Shown in pieces: positions 8,858 to 17,647 of a stretch of 64,000 bases of DNA (position 1 is the first letter of the stretch; the number at the start of each line of letters is the position of its first letter). Source of the stretch: Candidatus Enterococcus huntleyi (GTDB lineage Bacteria > Bacillota > Bacilli > Lactobacillales > Enterococcaceae); assembly GCF_009933175.1 (NCBI RefSeq), contig NZ_MAEJ01000001.1, positions 518,238-582,237 on the forward strand, given 5' to 3'. Below the pieces are notes generated by a model that did not search any database, was not told the origin of the DNA, and saw nothing but the letters and a program-made list of their open reading frames with translations. Both the position numbers and the translations under genes were made by a program.

Positions 8858-10227
8858 ATAGGCTCCTTTGCTAGCTGTTTTTGTATTTCTTGTTCTTTTT
8901 CTAATTTTTTTAATGACTTGATGGCTTTATTATAAGAATAGAGGAGTACAACCACTGAGCCAACCCAAGCAAGCGGTGAAGCAGCAGCCGCACCGGCATA
9001 GCCAATCAGCTGTGTCAAAAAGATCGCGGCAAGTGAGCGCATGATTAATTCCATAATACCAGCAATTGTTGGTATTTTACTCTGTCCCAATCCTTGTAAT
9101 GTATAGCGTAAAATAAACAGAATCGCTAATATCCAATACATCGAGCCGTTAACATTGAAATAAATTTGAGAAAGTTCAAAGACTTTGACTTCACTCGTAC
9201 TGACAAATAAGCGGACAAGATAATGGCCTAGCGTAATGACAATCACGCCAGCTGCCAGACTGAAGCCACAGCTCATGATCAAACATTGCTTGACCCCTTT
9301 CAGAATGCGACCATATTCTTTTGCACCGTAGTTTTGTGCAGTAAAGGTCGCCATTGTCACACCAAATGACATCATCGGCTGCGTAGCAAATTGATCGATT
9401 CGACCGGCAGCAGCCTGAGCAGCAACGACATCTGTACCCAAACTATTTAAAGCAGATTGTAAAATAATCGCGCCAATTGCGATGATGGAAGCTTGAAAAG
9501 CCATCGGTAAAGCGACATTTAAATGAGTCCGGAGTTCCTTTTTATCCCAGACAAAATCTTTTCGATGAATCTGCAAAATAGGAATCTTCTTCTTAATGTA
9601 AACCAAGCACAACAGGCTTGCGATTACTTGGGCAATCACTGTTGCATAGCCAGCACCAGCAACTCCTAATCCAAAATAAATGATAAACACTAAATCCAAA
9701 ATAACATTGACGATAACAGCAATCACTAAAAAGAATAGCGGCGTACGACTATCGCCCAGTGCTCGAATGACGTTGGATAACAAATTAAAACTCATAGCCG
9801 CAAAAATCCCTGCTAAGATAACCGAGATAAATGATTGGGCTTGATCAATAATTTCCGGTGGCGTCTGCATCAAAAGTAGCATTGGACGCACAAAGAGTAA
9901 ACTTAAAATCGTTAAGATAGCCGTCACAATCAGACTCAGCATCACACTCGTCGCAAAACTGCGTTTGACGCCACGATAATCTTGGGCACCAAACCGTTGG
10001 GCAGTAATAATCGATAGTCCAGAGGTAAGACCTTGGGCAAAGCCGATAATCAGAAAGGTTAAGCTTCCCGTTGAACCTACAGCAGCCAGCGCATTTTTCC
10101 CTAATGTTTGACCAACAATAATCATGTCGACCATGTTATAAAATTGTTGGAAAATATTTCCAATTAATAATGGAATGGTAAAAATAAAAATCAATTTGGC
10201 AGGATTTCCTTTTGTTAATTCGCGCAT
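8854..10227 (-). CDS. MATE family efflux transporter
   Basis: A 457-residue membrane protein with about 12 transmembrane helices in two related halves, as in MATE (NorM/DinF-type) Na+- or H+-coupled exporters of drugs and organic cations. The N-terminal ELTKGNPAKLIFIFTIPLLIGNIFQQFYNMVDMIIVG is the family opening. The frame starts five codons earlier at 10242, but GAGGG 8 bp before the ATG at 10227 and the family N-terminus favour the shorter form. It is co-transcribed with the GNAT gene downstream. The substrate is not predictable. Confidence 0.92.
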   Translation of the reverse strand: MRELTKGNPAKLIFIFTIPLLIGNIFQQFYNMVDMIIVGQTLGKNALAAVGSTGSLTFLIIGFAQGLTSGLSIITAQRFGAQDYRGVKRSFATSVMLSLIVTAILTILSLLFVRPMLLLMQTPPEIIDQAQSFISVILAGIFAAMSFNLLSNVIRALGDSRTPLFFLVIAVIVNVILDLVFIIYFGLGVAGAGYATVIAQVIASLLCLVYIKKKIPILQIHRKDFVWDKKELRTHLNVALPMAFQASIIAIGAIILQSALNSLGTDVVAAQAAAGRIDQFATQPMMSFGVTMATFTAQNYGAKEYGRILKGVKQCLIMSCGFSLAAGVIVITLGHYLVRLFVSTSEVKVFELSQIYFNVNGSMYWILAILFILRYTLQGLGQSKIPTIAGIMELIMRSLAAIFLTQLIGYAGAAAASPLAWVGSVVVLLYSYNKAIKSLKKLEKEQEIQKQLAKEPI

Positions 10228-10398
10228 TGTTGACACCCTCATCTCACTTTAAACTAAAATAATCAGTACTATACTAGCACAGGAGGGCCAAGTTTACTAT
10301 CGTTTTCAATCGCTTTCAGCAAGCTAACGAAAGATTTCAGCAAATTAAAAGCGTTGAACAATAGTTATTTATTCGAGGAATGCTCCGACGAGTGGAAA

Positions 10399-10475
10399 TA
10401 GAACAAAAAAACAACGAATCCTCTAGTAAGCCCTCTGTTTGGACAGAGTTTTCAAAAGAGTCTTCCTTGTTTTAA
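10399..10475 (-). terminator. Possible terminator of the DUF960 gene
   Basis: On the minus strand, AACAAGGAA is nearly complementary to TTCGTTGTT, with an inner CTCTGT/ACAGAG hairpin, followed by a seven-T run. One mismatch in the stem makes this moderate. Confidence 0.5.
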
Positions 10476-10510
10476 TGGGTTGTTTCGTTTGCGACTATTC
10501 AAGCAGGATC

Positions 10511-10831
10511 TCATCGTCTGATTTCACTAGGCAATAAGATCGTTTCTCTCGTGCCGTCATCGTAGACAAATAATTGTGATGGGAATGAGCTAGAGTAGCT
10601 AAATGGCAAGTCAATCGCCATCTCGACATCAGAATTTTCTTGGGTAAAATGCATGGTTACGCGCCCGTTATTGTTGACCACATCCACCGTTAGTATATTG
10701 GTTAATGGAAGCACGCCTTTTAGATTCAAATCAATATTTATCCAGACACAATCAATTAATTCGCCAGGTAAACTAGAGACGACGCCCACTGAGGCAAATC
10801 GACTACGATTACTATCAAATTGTTCAAACAT
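10511..10831 (-). CDS. DUF960 family protein
   Basis: A 106-residue soluble protein. The opening MFEQFDSNRSRFASVGVVSS followed by LPGELIDCVWINID and later a short beta-rich region resembles the DUF960 family, small proteins of Firmicutes with no known function. GAGGAGGG lies 8 bp before the ATG at 10831. It stands alone on the minus strand between the MATE operon and the L25 gene. No active-site pattern is visible. Confidence 0.7.
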   Translation of the reverse strand: MFEQFDSNRSRFASVGVVSSLPGELIDCVWINIDLNLKGVLPLTNILTVDVVNNNGRVTMHFTQENSDVEMAIDLPFSYSSSFPSQLFVYDDGTRETILLPSEIRR

Positions 10832-10937
10832 CTATATCCCTCCTCGGATGAAGCAATCAATTACTTACTATTAGTATAAAACAAAATGGAAAAGAAACCC
10901 AAAATTTCGGCTCGATGGGTGAAAATAACCTCGCTAA

Positions 10938-10980
10938 ATAAAAACAGCCCCAGCACACAGTCAGACTGTCTGCCGGGACC
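10938..10980 (-). terminator. Terminator of the L25 gene
   Basis: On the minus strand, CCCGGCA and ACAG pair with CTGT and TGCTGGG, followed by GCTGTTTTTA. It lies about 60 bp after the L25 stop codon. Confidence 0.85.
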
Positions 10981-11039
10981 TAATTAGAATAATAGGGGAA
11001 ACTGGCTTAATCTACACGATTAAACTTTAGTTTTCAAAA

Positions 11040-11654
11040 TTATTCTTCTTTTTCACCAATCACTTTAGGTTCGCTTGGTGCACTCGCTTCGTCTTCTTCG
11101 ACTTCCGCTTTTGGTTCAGTGATAGAGACGATTTGTTCTTCTGGATCGGCAACGATTGTATAGTTGTCATCCTTAGGTAAATCAGCGATCGTGATAGAAT
11201 CGCCAATCCCTAACTTAGTAATATCGACTTCGATATTTTCTGGAAGTTTATCTGGTGTTGCAGAAACAAGCACATTATGCAATGTTTGGTTAAGTACACC
11301 GCCGCTTTTCACGCCAGCTGCCTCACCAACTAAGATGATTTCTGCTTCTAGTTCAGTAACTTCCTTCATATCGACAGATAAAAATTCTAAATGTGTCAAT
11401 TTTTTTGTAAAGGTATCGATTTGATATTTTACTAATAATGTATTGACTTTCTTGCCTGCGACATCTAATGAGAATACCGCGTTGGCCCCATTATCACGCA
11501 ATAATTTTGTTAATGTTTTGTCATCAACGCTGACTGGGGTACTTTCGATTTGGTAGCCATAGACTACTGCAGGGATTTTACCCTCGTGACGTAACTTGTT
11601 TCTTAACGAACGGGGACGAACTTCTCTTTTACTAACTTCCAATGATACTGACAT
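11040..11654 (-). CDS. rplY: 50S ribosomal protein L25 / general stress protein Ctc
   Basis: A 204-residue protein of the long Ctc form: an N-terminal L25 domain that binds 5S rRNA (residues 1 to ~95, with REVRPRSLRNKLRHEGKIPAVVYG) and a C-terminal beta domain (about 100-185), ending in an acidic tail. AAGGAGG lies 10 bp before the ATG. In Gram-positive bacteria this protein is also induced by stress. It is a single gene with a leader of about 215 nt carrying a terminator-like hairpin, which suggests control by attenuation; that is inference. Confidence 0.95.
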   Translation of the reverse strand: MSVSLEVSKREVRPRSLRNKLRHEGKIPAVVYGYQIESTPVSVDDKTLTKLLRDNGANAVFSLDVAGKKVNTLLVKYQIDTFTKKLTHLEFLSVDMKEVTELEAEIILVGEAAGVKSGGVLNQTLHNVLVSATPDKLPENIEVDITKLGIGDSITIADLPKDDNYTIVADPEEQIVSITEPKAEVEEDEASAPSEPKVIGEKEE

Positions 11655-11754
11655 AACCTAAAACTCCTCCTTAAAAATTGACTGTCCTTGGTATGAGACA
11701 GATTTTATTTAAGTGAACTTGTTTTTTGGCTATTCTCTTGCACATTGAACGGTG

Positions 11755-11795
11755 CGAAAAAACGCGAAAAGGACACTTGTCCACACAAATGTCCT
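11755..11795 (-). promoter_or_regulatory. Attenuator-like hairpin in the L25 leader
   Basis: On the minus strand, AGGACA-TTTGT pairs with ACAAG-TGTCCT around a 4-base loop, followed by TTTCGCGTTTTTT. It lies about 100 nt downstream of the predicted start site and 100 nt before the gene. A second hairpin (AAAAGTT/AACTTTT) is directly upstream and could be part of an alternative fold. Confidence 0.6.
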
Positions 11796-11869
11796 AAAAA
11801 GTTTGAATCAACTTTTCTCCACCAGGTCATTACGCTGTGTATGAGAAACCATATTCACTTTACTCTTCT

Positions 11870-11898
11870 AGCCTAAGCCCATTTCGGAGGGAAGTCAA
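11870..11898 (-). promoter_or_regulatory. Promoter for the L25 transcript
   Basis: On the minus strand, TTGACT (11893-11898), 17-bp spacer, TAGGCT (11870-11875). This would give a leader of roughly 210 nt. Confidence 0.55.
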
Positions 11899-12041
11899 GG
11901 ATTAACCCTTTTGACTGGAATTAGCAGGGGTTATCGCTGCTTTTTAAGAAGAATGGAGTAGAAAGTCGTGCTTTGGCTATGGTTTCAAACTAAAAAGAAT
12001 TGAGCGACAAACGTGTCAGTCTACGTTTGAACAAACCTTTA

Positions 12042-12842
12042 TTAGACTTTTTGAAATTTATTTTGACGCCATTTTTTTGTAAAAGTAATCATATCAAGTG
12101 TCTGTAACTCTTTAAAATAGTCGTGCTGCTCGTCCAAAATCTTAAATAATTCAGCACAGGTTTGTGCCTCATTTTTTTCAATAGATAACAAGTTATAGTG
12201 CTTATCTTTTAGGTAAATACCTAACCAAAACCCATGAGTTGAGGATACGCCAAAGCTTGGCCCAACACATAAGTAATCCAAGTCGGTATAGAAATAGGAA
12301 GTCATGGCTTGTTCCTCCAGAAATAGCGGAATCGTCAAGACAAGGAGACGTTGGTTAGTCGCAATTATTAGGAGGCTGGCGTCGTGATTAAATAACTCCC
12401 AATAGTTTTTGACTAGCGAACTATGGAAAGTTTTCGGGGTAGAAAAAATCATTGTTTGCTGTTTATCTAGGCTCCACCAATAGACTTTTTCTGTGTGCGC
12501 TAGTTGTTCATATACGCGGCTAATGATTGACTGATAGACGAATGCCTCGTGCTCGTTGGTTATTTCTAAAGGGGCGAGTGCCTGAGTTACTTTTTCTGAA
12601 AGTACTTCGGCTTTGTAGGCTGCAATCAATTGTTCTTTCTTGTCCTTCATATCAAATAATTCATCCAATGATTGTTGATAAAATAGTGCAAGTTGCTGTA
12701 AACAGTCTAAATCTGGTTGGCTATTTCCAAGCTCCCACTTAGAAATAGTTTGCCGTGATAGATGTAGTTTTTTGGCGATATCTGCTTGGGATAATCCGTG
12801 CTGTTCGCGCAGCTGTTTTAGCTTGACACCCATGGTTAACAT
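12042..12842 (-). CDS. XRE family helix-turn-helix regulator
   Basis: A 266-residue regulator. Residues about 6-62 are a Cro/CI-type DNA-binding domain: LKQLREQHGLSQADIAKKLH and LSRQTISKWELGNSQPD are classic. The remaining 200 residues form a soluble domain of no known family, with a repeated aromatic/aliphatic pattern. GGAGG lies 9 bp before the ATG at 12842; a second in-frame ATG is three codons later. The gene stands alone and its target is not evident; the divergently placed pseudouridine synthase gene is the nearest candidate. Confidence 0.85.
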   Translation of the reverse strand: MLTMGVKLKQLREQHGLSQADIAKKLHLSRQTISKWELGNSQPDLDCLQQLALFYQQSLDELFDMKDKKEQLIAAYKAEVLSEKVTQALAPLEITNEHEAFVYQSIISRVYEQLAHTEKVYWWSLDKQQTMIFSTPKTFHSSLVKNYWELFNHDASLLIIATNQRLLVLTIPLFLEEQAMTSYFYTDLDYLCVGPSFGVSSTHGFWLGIYLKDKHYNLLSIEKNEAQTCAELFKILDEQHDYFKELQTLDMITFTKKWRQNKFQKV

Positions 12843-13069
12843 AACGCGTAGCCTCCTTTTATCAGGTACTCTAACCGTAGCTTTATTTCAGTAAAAAGTA
12901 AATGATTTCTGGCGCATCAATTCGTTGCGTAGCAAATTTATGTGCAGATGAGTGCTATTCAAAGAGTAAATAGCAGGCCGTTGTTGGATGATTAATTGAT
13001 TCGACAGCTACTTTTGTAAAAAAAGGCTGAACTTTACCTAGGTAATTTACCCGATAAGGCTATCTAGTC

Positions 13070-13099
13070 TTGTATTTTCTATGTGCTTTTCGCTATACT
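13070..13099 (+). promoter_or_regulatory. Promoter for the pseudouridine synthase gene
   Basis: TTGTAT at 13070-13075 and TATACT at 13094-13099, spacer 18 bp, 29 bp before the ATG. Confidence 0.55.
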
Positions 13100-13127
13100 G
13101 TGTTATGAATGAAGAGAGGATACTTTT

Positions 13128-13844
13128 ATGCGTTTAGATAAATTAATTGAAAAAGAGCTTCTGACGAGTCGTAAGGAAATGAAGCGTTACTTTGCTCGGA
13201 AGTTGGTTCGCGTGGATGGTCAAGTCGAGATGAATGCGAGTCGCAATGTCGATAGCCAATTACATACGATTCAGGTGGATACGGATATTCTGAGGACGAA
13301 TCATGTCTATCTTTTGTTGAACAAACCAGTCGGTGCGGTGACAGCGGTCACGGATGGAAACTATCCGACGGTTACTCAGCTTGTTGCTTCGGTGGATCAA
13401 AGAGAATTTTTATATCCAGTCGGGCGTTTAGATCGAGATACGGAAGGGCTTCTGTTACTAACTGATAATGGGCAGCTTGGGTATGAGCTTCTTTTGCCTG
13501 ATAAAAAAGTTGAAAAGACTTATGAGGTGTGGGTCAATGGCAGACTTGACGCTGATGATGTGCGTGCCTTTGAAGAAGGTATTCTTTTTATTGGTGGAGA
13601 AATTTGTAAGTCAGCAAAATTGGTTATTCTTAAGAGCTCTGATACAATGAGTCATTGTTACCTGACGATTCAAGAGGGGAAATTTCACCAAGTGAAAAAG
13701 ATGTTTCTTGCGAGAAATGTCAAAGTTCTTCGTTTGAGACGAATCACAATGGGGCCCCTACAGTTAGATGAGCAATTACCAAGTGGTGCTTATCGACCGC
13801 TGAATCATGAAGAATTACTGCAATTAAAGCCCTATTTTAAATGA
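13128..13844 (+). CDS. 16S rRNA pseudouridine synthase, RsuA family
   Basis: A 238-residue enzyme that converts a uridine in rRNA to pseudouridine (RsuA acts on U516 of 16S rRNA). An S4 RNA-binding domain spans residues 1 to ~60 (MRLDKLIEKELLTSRKEMKR). The catalytic motif GRLDRDTEGLLLLTDNG with the essential aspartate is near residue 104, and KTYEVWVNG and GKFHQVKKMF follow as expected. AGAGGA precedes the ATG. The nucleotidase gene lies 96 bp downstream and may share the transcript. Confidence 0.92.
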   Translation: MRLDKLIEKELLTSRKEMKRYFARKLVRVDGQVEMNASRNVDSQLHTIQVDTDILRTNHVYLLLNKPVGAVTAVTDGNYPTVTQLVASVDQREFLYPVGRLDRDTEGLLLLTDNGQLGYELLLPDKKVEKTYEVWVNGRLDADDVRAFEEGILFIGGEICKSAKLVILKSSDTMSHCYLTIQEGKFHQVKKMFLARNVKVLRLRRITMGPLQLDEQLPSGAYRPLNHEELLQLKPYFK

Positions 13845-13940
13845 GTCGTCAAAATAAGCGTAACAAATAGATAAGCGATAAAAAAAGAGAGAAATGTACA
13901 AAAAATAGATTAGCTCTAAGATGGAAGAGGCGGAAATAGA

Positions 13941-14627
13941 ATGAATTATTCAACTTTATTGTTTGATGTCGACGATACATTACTTGATTTTCAGCTGACA
14001 GAAGAAAAGGCTTTGACGGCCTTGTTTAAGCAGCAGGGGATTGAATTGACAGCTGATTTGAAAGCTAGTTATAAGGCATTGAATCATCAGCTTTGGCGAG
14101 AATTTGAAGAGGGCAAAAGGACGCGTGATCAAGTAATTTATGAACGTTTTTCGCTGTTTTTCCAACAATTTGGACAAGCAGTCGATGGCGTAGCGTTAGA
14201 ACAAGATTATCGAGAATATTTGAATCAAGGACATGATTTACTGGGCAATAGTCGAGAAATAATCGCTGACCTAGCGGAAAAAGCAGATTTATATATTGTC
14301 ACAAATGGTGTGTCTAAGACGCAATACCAACGGTTAGCTGATTCGAAAATGACTGGCTATTTTAAAGATATATTTGTCTCTGAAGATACGGGCTATCAAA
14401 AACCGATGAAGGAATATTTTGACTATGTATTTGCACGAATTGAGCAGTTTGATCCAAGTAAAACAGTCATCATCGGGGACTCACTAACTTCTGATATAAA
14501 AGGTGGACAGCTGTCAGGGATTGACCAAATTTGGTTGCAGCCAGAAGGTGTCAAAGAAGATCCATTGATTCAGCCAACCTTTAAAATTCAGAAATTGGAA
14601 GAAATCTATTCGATTCTCGAAAAATAA
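13941..14627 (+). CDS. YjjG-type HAD noncanonical pyrimidine nucleotidase
   Basis: A 228-residue HAD hydrolase that would dephosphorylate nucleoside monophosphates, with related YjjG proteins clearing noncanonical pyrimidine nucleotides. HAD motifs: LLFDVDDTLLDF (motif I, residues 6-17), IVTNGVSKTQ (motif II, near 118), GYQKP with the lysine (motif III) and VIIGDSLTSDIKGG (motif IV). A GAGG site precedes the ATG. It ends with a clear terminator. Confidence 0.9.
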   Translation: MNYSTLLFDVDDTLLDFQLTEEKALTALFKQQGIELTADLKASYKALNHQLWREFEEGKRTRDQVIYERFSLFFQQFGQAVDGVALEQDYREYLNQGHDLLGNSREIIADLAEKADLYIVTNGVSKTQYQRLADSKMTGYFKDIFVSEDTGYQKPMKEYFDYVFARIEQFDPSKTVIIGDSLTSDIKGGQLSGIDQIWLQPEGVKEDPLIQPTFKIQKLEEIYSILEK

Positions 14628-14635
14628 TTCGAGTA

Positions 14636-14685
14636 AAAAAGGTCCGCAGATGGGCAGCCAGGTTGGCATCTATCTGTGGACCTTT
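14636..14685 (+). terminator. Terminator after the nucleotidase gene
   Basis: GGTCCGCAGAT (14641-14651) pairs with ATCTGTGGACC (14672-14682). It has an A-run before and only three T residues after the stem, so it may work better for minus-strand transcripts. Confidence 0.65.
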
Positions 14686-14850
14686 CGTGAATCGAATGGT
14701 GAATCGAAAAAAGCGCAAATAAGGTTCGGAATAAAGAAGCAAAAAAATGAGAATACAGGAATAAAAAATAGAATGAGCTGAAAAGAGTCAGTGAAAACGA
14801 TAAAAATAGCCGATTTTATCAGAAAGCATAGAAAAATTTCTTTTTTCCGT

Positions 14851-14856
14851 TATAAT
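14851..14856 (+). promoter_or_regulatory. udk: -10 box of the uridine kinase promoter
   Basis: A perfect TATAAT about 50 bp before the udk start; no good -35 box is visible. Confidence 0.5.
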
Positions 14857-14908
14857 AGTTTCTAGTGTGTTTGTAACTGTAAACCATAATGAAAGAGGTT
14901 TTTACGTA

Positions 14909-15532
14909 ATGGCAAAAAGTAAACCAATTGTAATCGGTGTGACAGGTGGATCTGGTAGTGGAAAAACGAGCGTCAGCCGGGCAATTTTCAATCATTTTCC
15001 TGATCATTCAATTATGATGTTAGAGCATGATTCTTATTATAAAGATCAAAGCCATTTGAATTTTGAAGAACGTTTAACAACCAACTATGACCACCCGTTT
15101 GCTTTTGATACAGACCTTTTAATCGAACATTTAGGCAAATTATTAAATTATGAAACGATTGAAAAGCCGGTCTATGATTATGTGGCTCATACACGTAGCC
15201 AAGCAACGATTATCCAAGAGCCAAAAGAAGTTATTATTTTGGAAGGTATTTTGATTCTGGAAGATGAACGTCTTCGTGATTTAATGGATATCAAATTGTA
15301 TGTGGATACGGATGATGATATCCGAATTATTCGCCGAATTAAACGAGATATGGAAGAACGTGGACGGACATTGGACTCAATTATCCAACAATATTTGTCA
15401 GTTGTGAAACCCATGTATCATCAATTCATTGAACCAACAAAACGCTATGCCGATGTGATTGTCCCAGAAGGCGGCGAGAACCATGTGGCGATAGACCTCA
15501 TCACGACGAAGGTGGCAACGTACCTGAATTAG
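14909..15532 (+). CDS. udk: Uridine kinase
   Basis: A 207-residue kinase that phosphorylates uridine and cytidine with GTP or ATP in pyrimidine salvage. The Walker A loop [12 protein letters not shown] is at residues ~9-20, followed by the family segments [34 protein letters not shown] and the lid [22 protein letters not shown]. Upstream in-frame codons exist, but AGAGG before the ATG at 14909 and the family N-terminus set the start. Single gene with its own terminator. Confidence 0.95.
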   Translation: MAKSKPIVIGVTGGSGSGKTSVSRAIFNHFPDHSIMMLEHDSYYKDQSHLNFEERLTTNYDHPFAFDTDLLIEHLGKLLNYETIEKPVYDYVAHTRSQATIIQEPKEVIILEGILILEDERLRDLMDIKLYVDTDDDIRIIRRIKRDMEERGRTLDSIIQQYLSVVKPMYHQFIEPTKRYADVIVPEGGENHVAIDLITTKVATYLN

Positions 15533-15586
15533 CAATTTAAATCTAGAAATTTATATCTAGCAATTTGTTTATTTTTATTTGTTTTT

Positions 15587-15630
15587 GAACTTATGTATCA
15601 GTTTTTGCTGATTACGTAGGTTCTTTTTTT
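15587..15630 (+). terminator. Terminator after udk
   Basis: GAACTTATGTA pairs with TACGTAGGTTC (with G-U pairs), with inner ATCAG/CTGAT, followed by seven T residues. Confidence 0.85.
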
Positions 15631-15692
15631 GTTTTATAAGGGCGAGGCGACTGGATAAAAACAACGGATGTTTTCTTTTTGTATAGAATATT

Positions 15693-15720
15693 TTGGTTAA
15701 AAGTATAGACATATCATAAT
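15693..15720 (+). promoter_or_regulatory. Promoter for the GH1 beta-glucoside locus
   Basis: TTGGTT at 15693-15698, 16-bp spacer, CATAAT at 15715-15720, then an alternating AT tract. Confidence 0.45.
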
Positions 15721-15792
15721 TATATATATATAATGTGAAAGTGTAGAAACAAAGAACATCATTGTCATGAGAAAAATTGGGGGATAGATTGA

Positions 15793-17205
15793 ATGAAACT
15801 TGAATTTCCAAAAGGTTTTTGGTGGGGAGCTGCTACATCGGGGCCGCAATCAGAGGGTAGATTTAACAAGGAGCATGCCAATGTTTTTGATTATTGGTAT
15901 GACATTGAGCCAGAAGCATTTTATAACCAAGTCGGGCCGAATGTGGCTTCAAACTTTTATAATAGCTACAAGGAAGATATTCGTTTAATGAAAGAGGTTG
16001 GCTTAAATTCAGTGCGCACATCGATTCAGTGGACGCGTTTGATGGACGATTTAGAAGCTGGCACTATCAATGAACAGAATGTGCAATTTTATAATGACGT
16101 GATTGATGAATTTATTGCTAACGGGATTCGTCCGGTGATTAATTTACATCATTTTGATTTGCCTGTTGAACTGTATCATAAATATGGTGGTTGGGAATCA
16201 AAACACGTGGTGGAATTATTTGTGAAATTTGCTGAGAAATGTTTTGAATTATTCAGCGACCGCGTGACGGATTGGTTCACATTTAATGAGCCGATGGTGG
16301 TTGTTGAAGGAGAGTATCTGCATCAGTTCCATTATCCTAATCTTGTAGATGGTAAGAAAGCGGTTCAAGTTGCGTATAATATTCAATTGGCTTCTTCGAA
16401 AGCGATTGCTTCTTTTAGAAAAATCAATCAAAATCCAGAGGGTAAAATTGGCATTATTTTAAATTTAACGCCGGCTTATCCAGCTTCTAATGCGGAAGGT
16501 GATTTGAAAGCTTCAAAATTTGCCGACTTGTGGTTGAACCAACTATATATGAATGCTTCAGCGTTAGGTGAATTTCCTGCTGAGTTAGTTGCTGTATTGG
16601 AAAAAGATCAAGTGCTTTGGTCAGCGACAGAAGAAGAATTAACGATTATTCGTGAAAATACGATTGATTATTTGGGAGTGAACTTCTATCATCCACATCG
16701 CGTGAAAGCACCGGATGTGTCTGCAGATAGTTTAGCAGTCGATTGGTTGCCAGAGAAATATTTTGATGAATATGAAATGCCAGGTAGACGAATGAATGTC
16801 GATAAAGGCTGGGAAATTTATCCGAAAGCAGTCTATGATATTGCCATAAATATTCGTGATAATTACAACAATATCGAGTGGTTTATTTCTGAAAATGGGA
16901 TGGGTGTTTCGCGTGAGGAACGTTATTTGAATGAACAGGGCATGATTGAAGATGATTATCGTATCCAGTTCATTGAAGAGCATCTGTACTGGTTGCATCA
17001 AGGAATTGAGGAAGGTTCGAATTGTTTCGGTTATCATCTATGGACGCCGATTGATTGTTGGTCATGGAAAAATGCTTACCGCAATCGCTACGGGTTCATT
17101 TCGACAGATATTCGTACGCAAAAGAAAACCATTAAAAAGTCAGGGCACTGGTTTAAAGAAGTGGCAGCGACAGATACATTAGACATGACGACTGAAGTCC
17201 GCTAA
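15793..17205 (+). CDS. GH1 glycosidase, probable 6-phospho-beta-glucosidase
   Basis: A 470-residue family GH1 (beta/alpha)8 enzyme. The acid/base is E166 in TFNEP and the nucleophile E367 in FISENGMG. In GH1 enzymes acting on 6-phospho sugars, a Ser, Lys and Tyr near the C-terminus hold the phosphate. Here the region reads CWSWKNAYRNRYGF: Ser and Tyr are kept but the Lys position is Asn, so phosphate specificity is probable rather than certain. A weak GGGG site precedes the ATG. Neighbours are PTS EIIA, a GntR/UTRA regulator and a cellobiose-type EIIC, which favours hydrolysis of PTS-imported beta-glucoside phosphates in the cytoplasm. Confidence 0.88.
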   Translation: MKLEFPKGFWWGAATSGPQSEGRFNKEHANVFDYWYDIEPEAFYNQVGPNVASNFYNSYKEDIRLMKEVGLNSVRTSIQWTRLMDDLEAGTINEQNVQFYNDVIDEFIANGIRPVINLHHFDLPVELYHKYGGWESKHVVELFVKFAEKCFELFSDRVTDWFTFNEPMVVVEGEYLHQFHYPNLVDGKKAVQVAYNIQLASSKAIASFRKINQNPEGKIGIILNLTPAYPASNAEGDLKASKFADLWLNQLYMNASALGEFPAELVAVLEKDQVLWSATEEELTIIRENTIDYLGVNFYHPHRVKAPDVSADSLAVDWLPEKYFDEYEMPGRRMNVDKGWEIYPKAVYDIAINIRDNYNNIEWFISENGMGVSREERYLNEQGMIEDDYRIQFIEEHLYWLHQGIEEGSNCFGYHLWTPIDCWSWKNAYRNRYGFISTDIRTQKKTIKKSGHWFKEVAATDTLDMTTEVR

Positions 17206-17259
17206 AAAATAGCAAAAGGACCAGAATTATCCAGAGTTCTAAGAATGAGGAGGCGGATT

Positions 17260-17586
17260 ATGGAGCAGGAACAAGAAACGTTGCAAGCGATTATGGGACT
17301 AATCATTCATGCGGGAAATGCTAAAAGTGAAGCAATGGAGGCTATCCAGGCAGCTAAGACAGGAGACTTTTTCTTAGCAGATTCCAAAGTGAAGCTGGCA
17401 GAAGAAGCCTTGGTCGAGGCGCATCATGCACAGACCGGATTATTGACGAAAGAAGCCCAAGGGGAAACGATGCAAGTGACATTATTGACGGTGCACAGCC
17501 AAGACCACTTAATGACTGCTATCGCATTTACCGATTTGACGAAAGAAATAATTGATTTGTACAAACACGTAGATAACAAGAAGTAG
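17260..17586 (+). CDS. PTS lactose/cellobiose-family EIIA
   Basis: A 108-residue all-helical phosphocarrier. The phospho-accepting His79 sits in LLTVHSQDHLMTA, the hallmark of the lactose/cellobiose EIIA group, and GLIIHAGNAKSEAMEAI marks the N-terminal helix. The frame opens at 17245, but AGGAGG lies inside that extension, so the ATG at 17260 is the start. It would pass phosphate from HPr to an EIIB, which is not encoded in this window. It follows GH1 after 54 bp and probably shares its mRNA. Confidence 0.93.
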   Translation: MEQEQETLQAIMGLIIHAGNAKSEAMEAIQAAKTGDFFLADSKVKLAEEALVEAHHAQTGLLTKEAQGETMQVTLLTVHSQDHLMTAIAFTDLTKEIIDLYKHVDNKK

Positions 17587-17647
17587 AGTGGCATGACAAA
17601 AAGCTAAGCAACAGGAAGTCTGGTTGCTAATTTGGGGAGCGAAGGTT

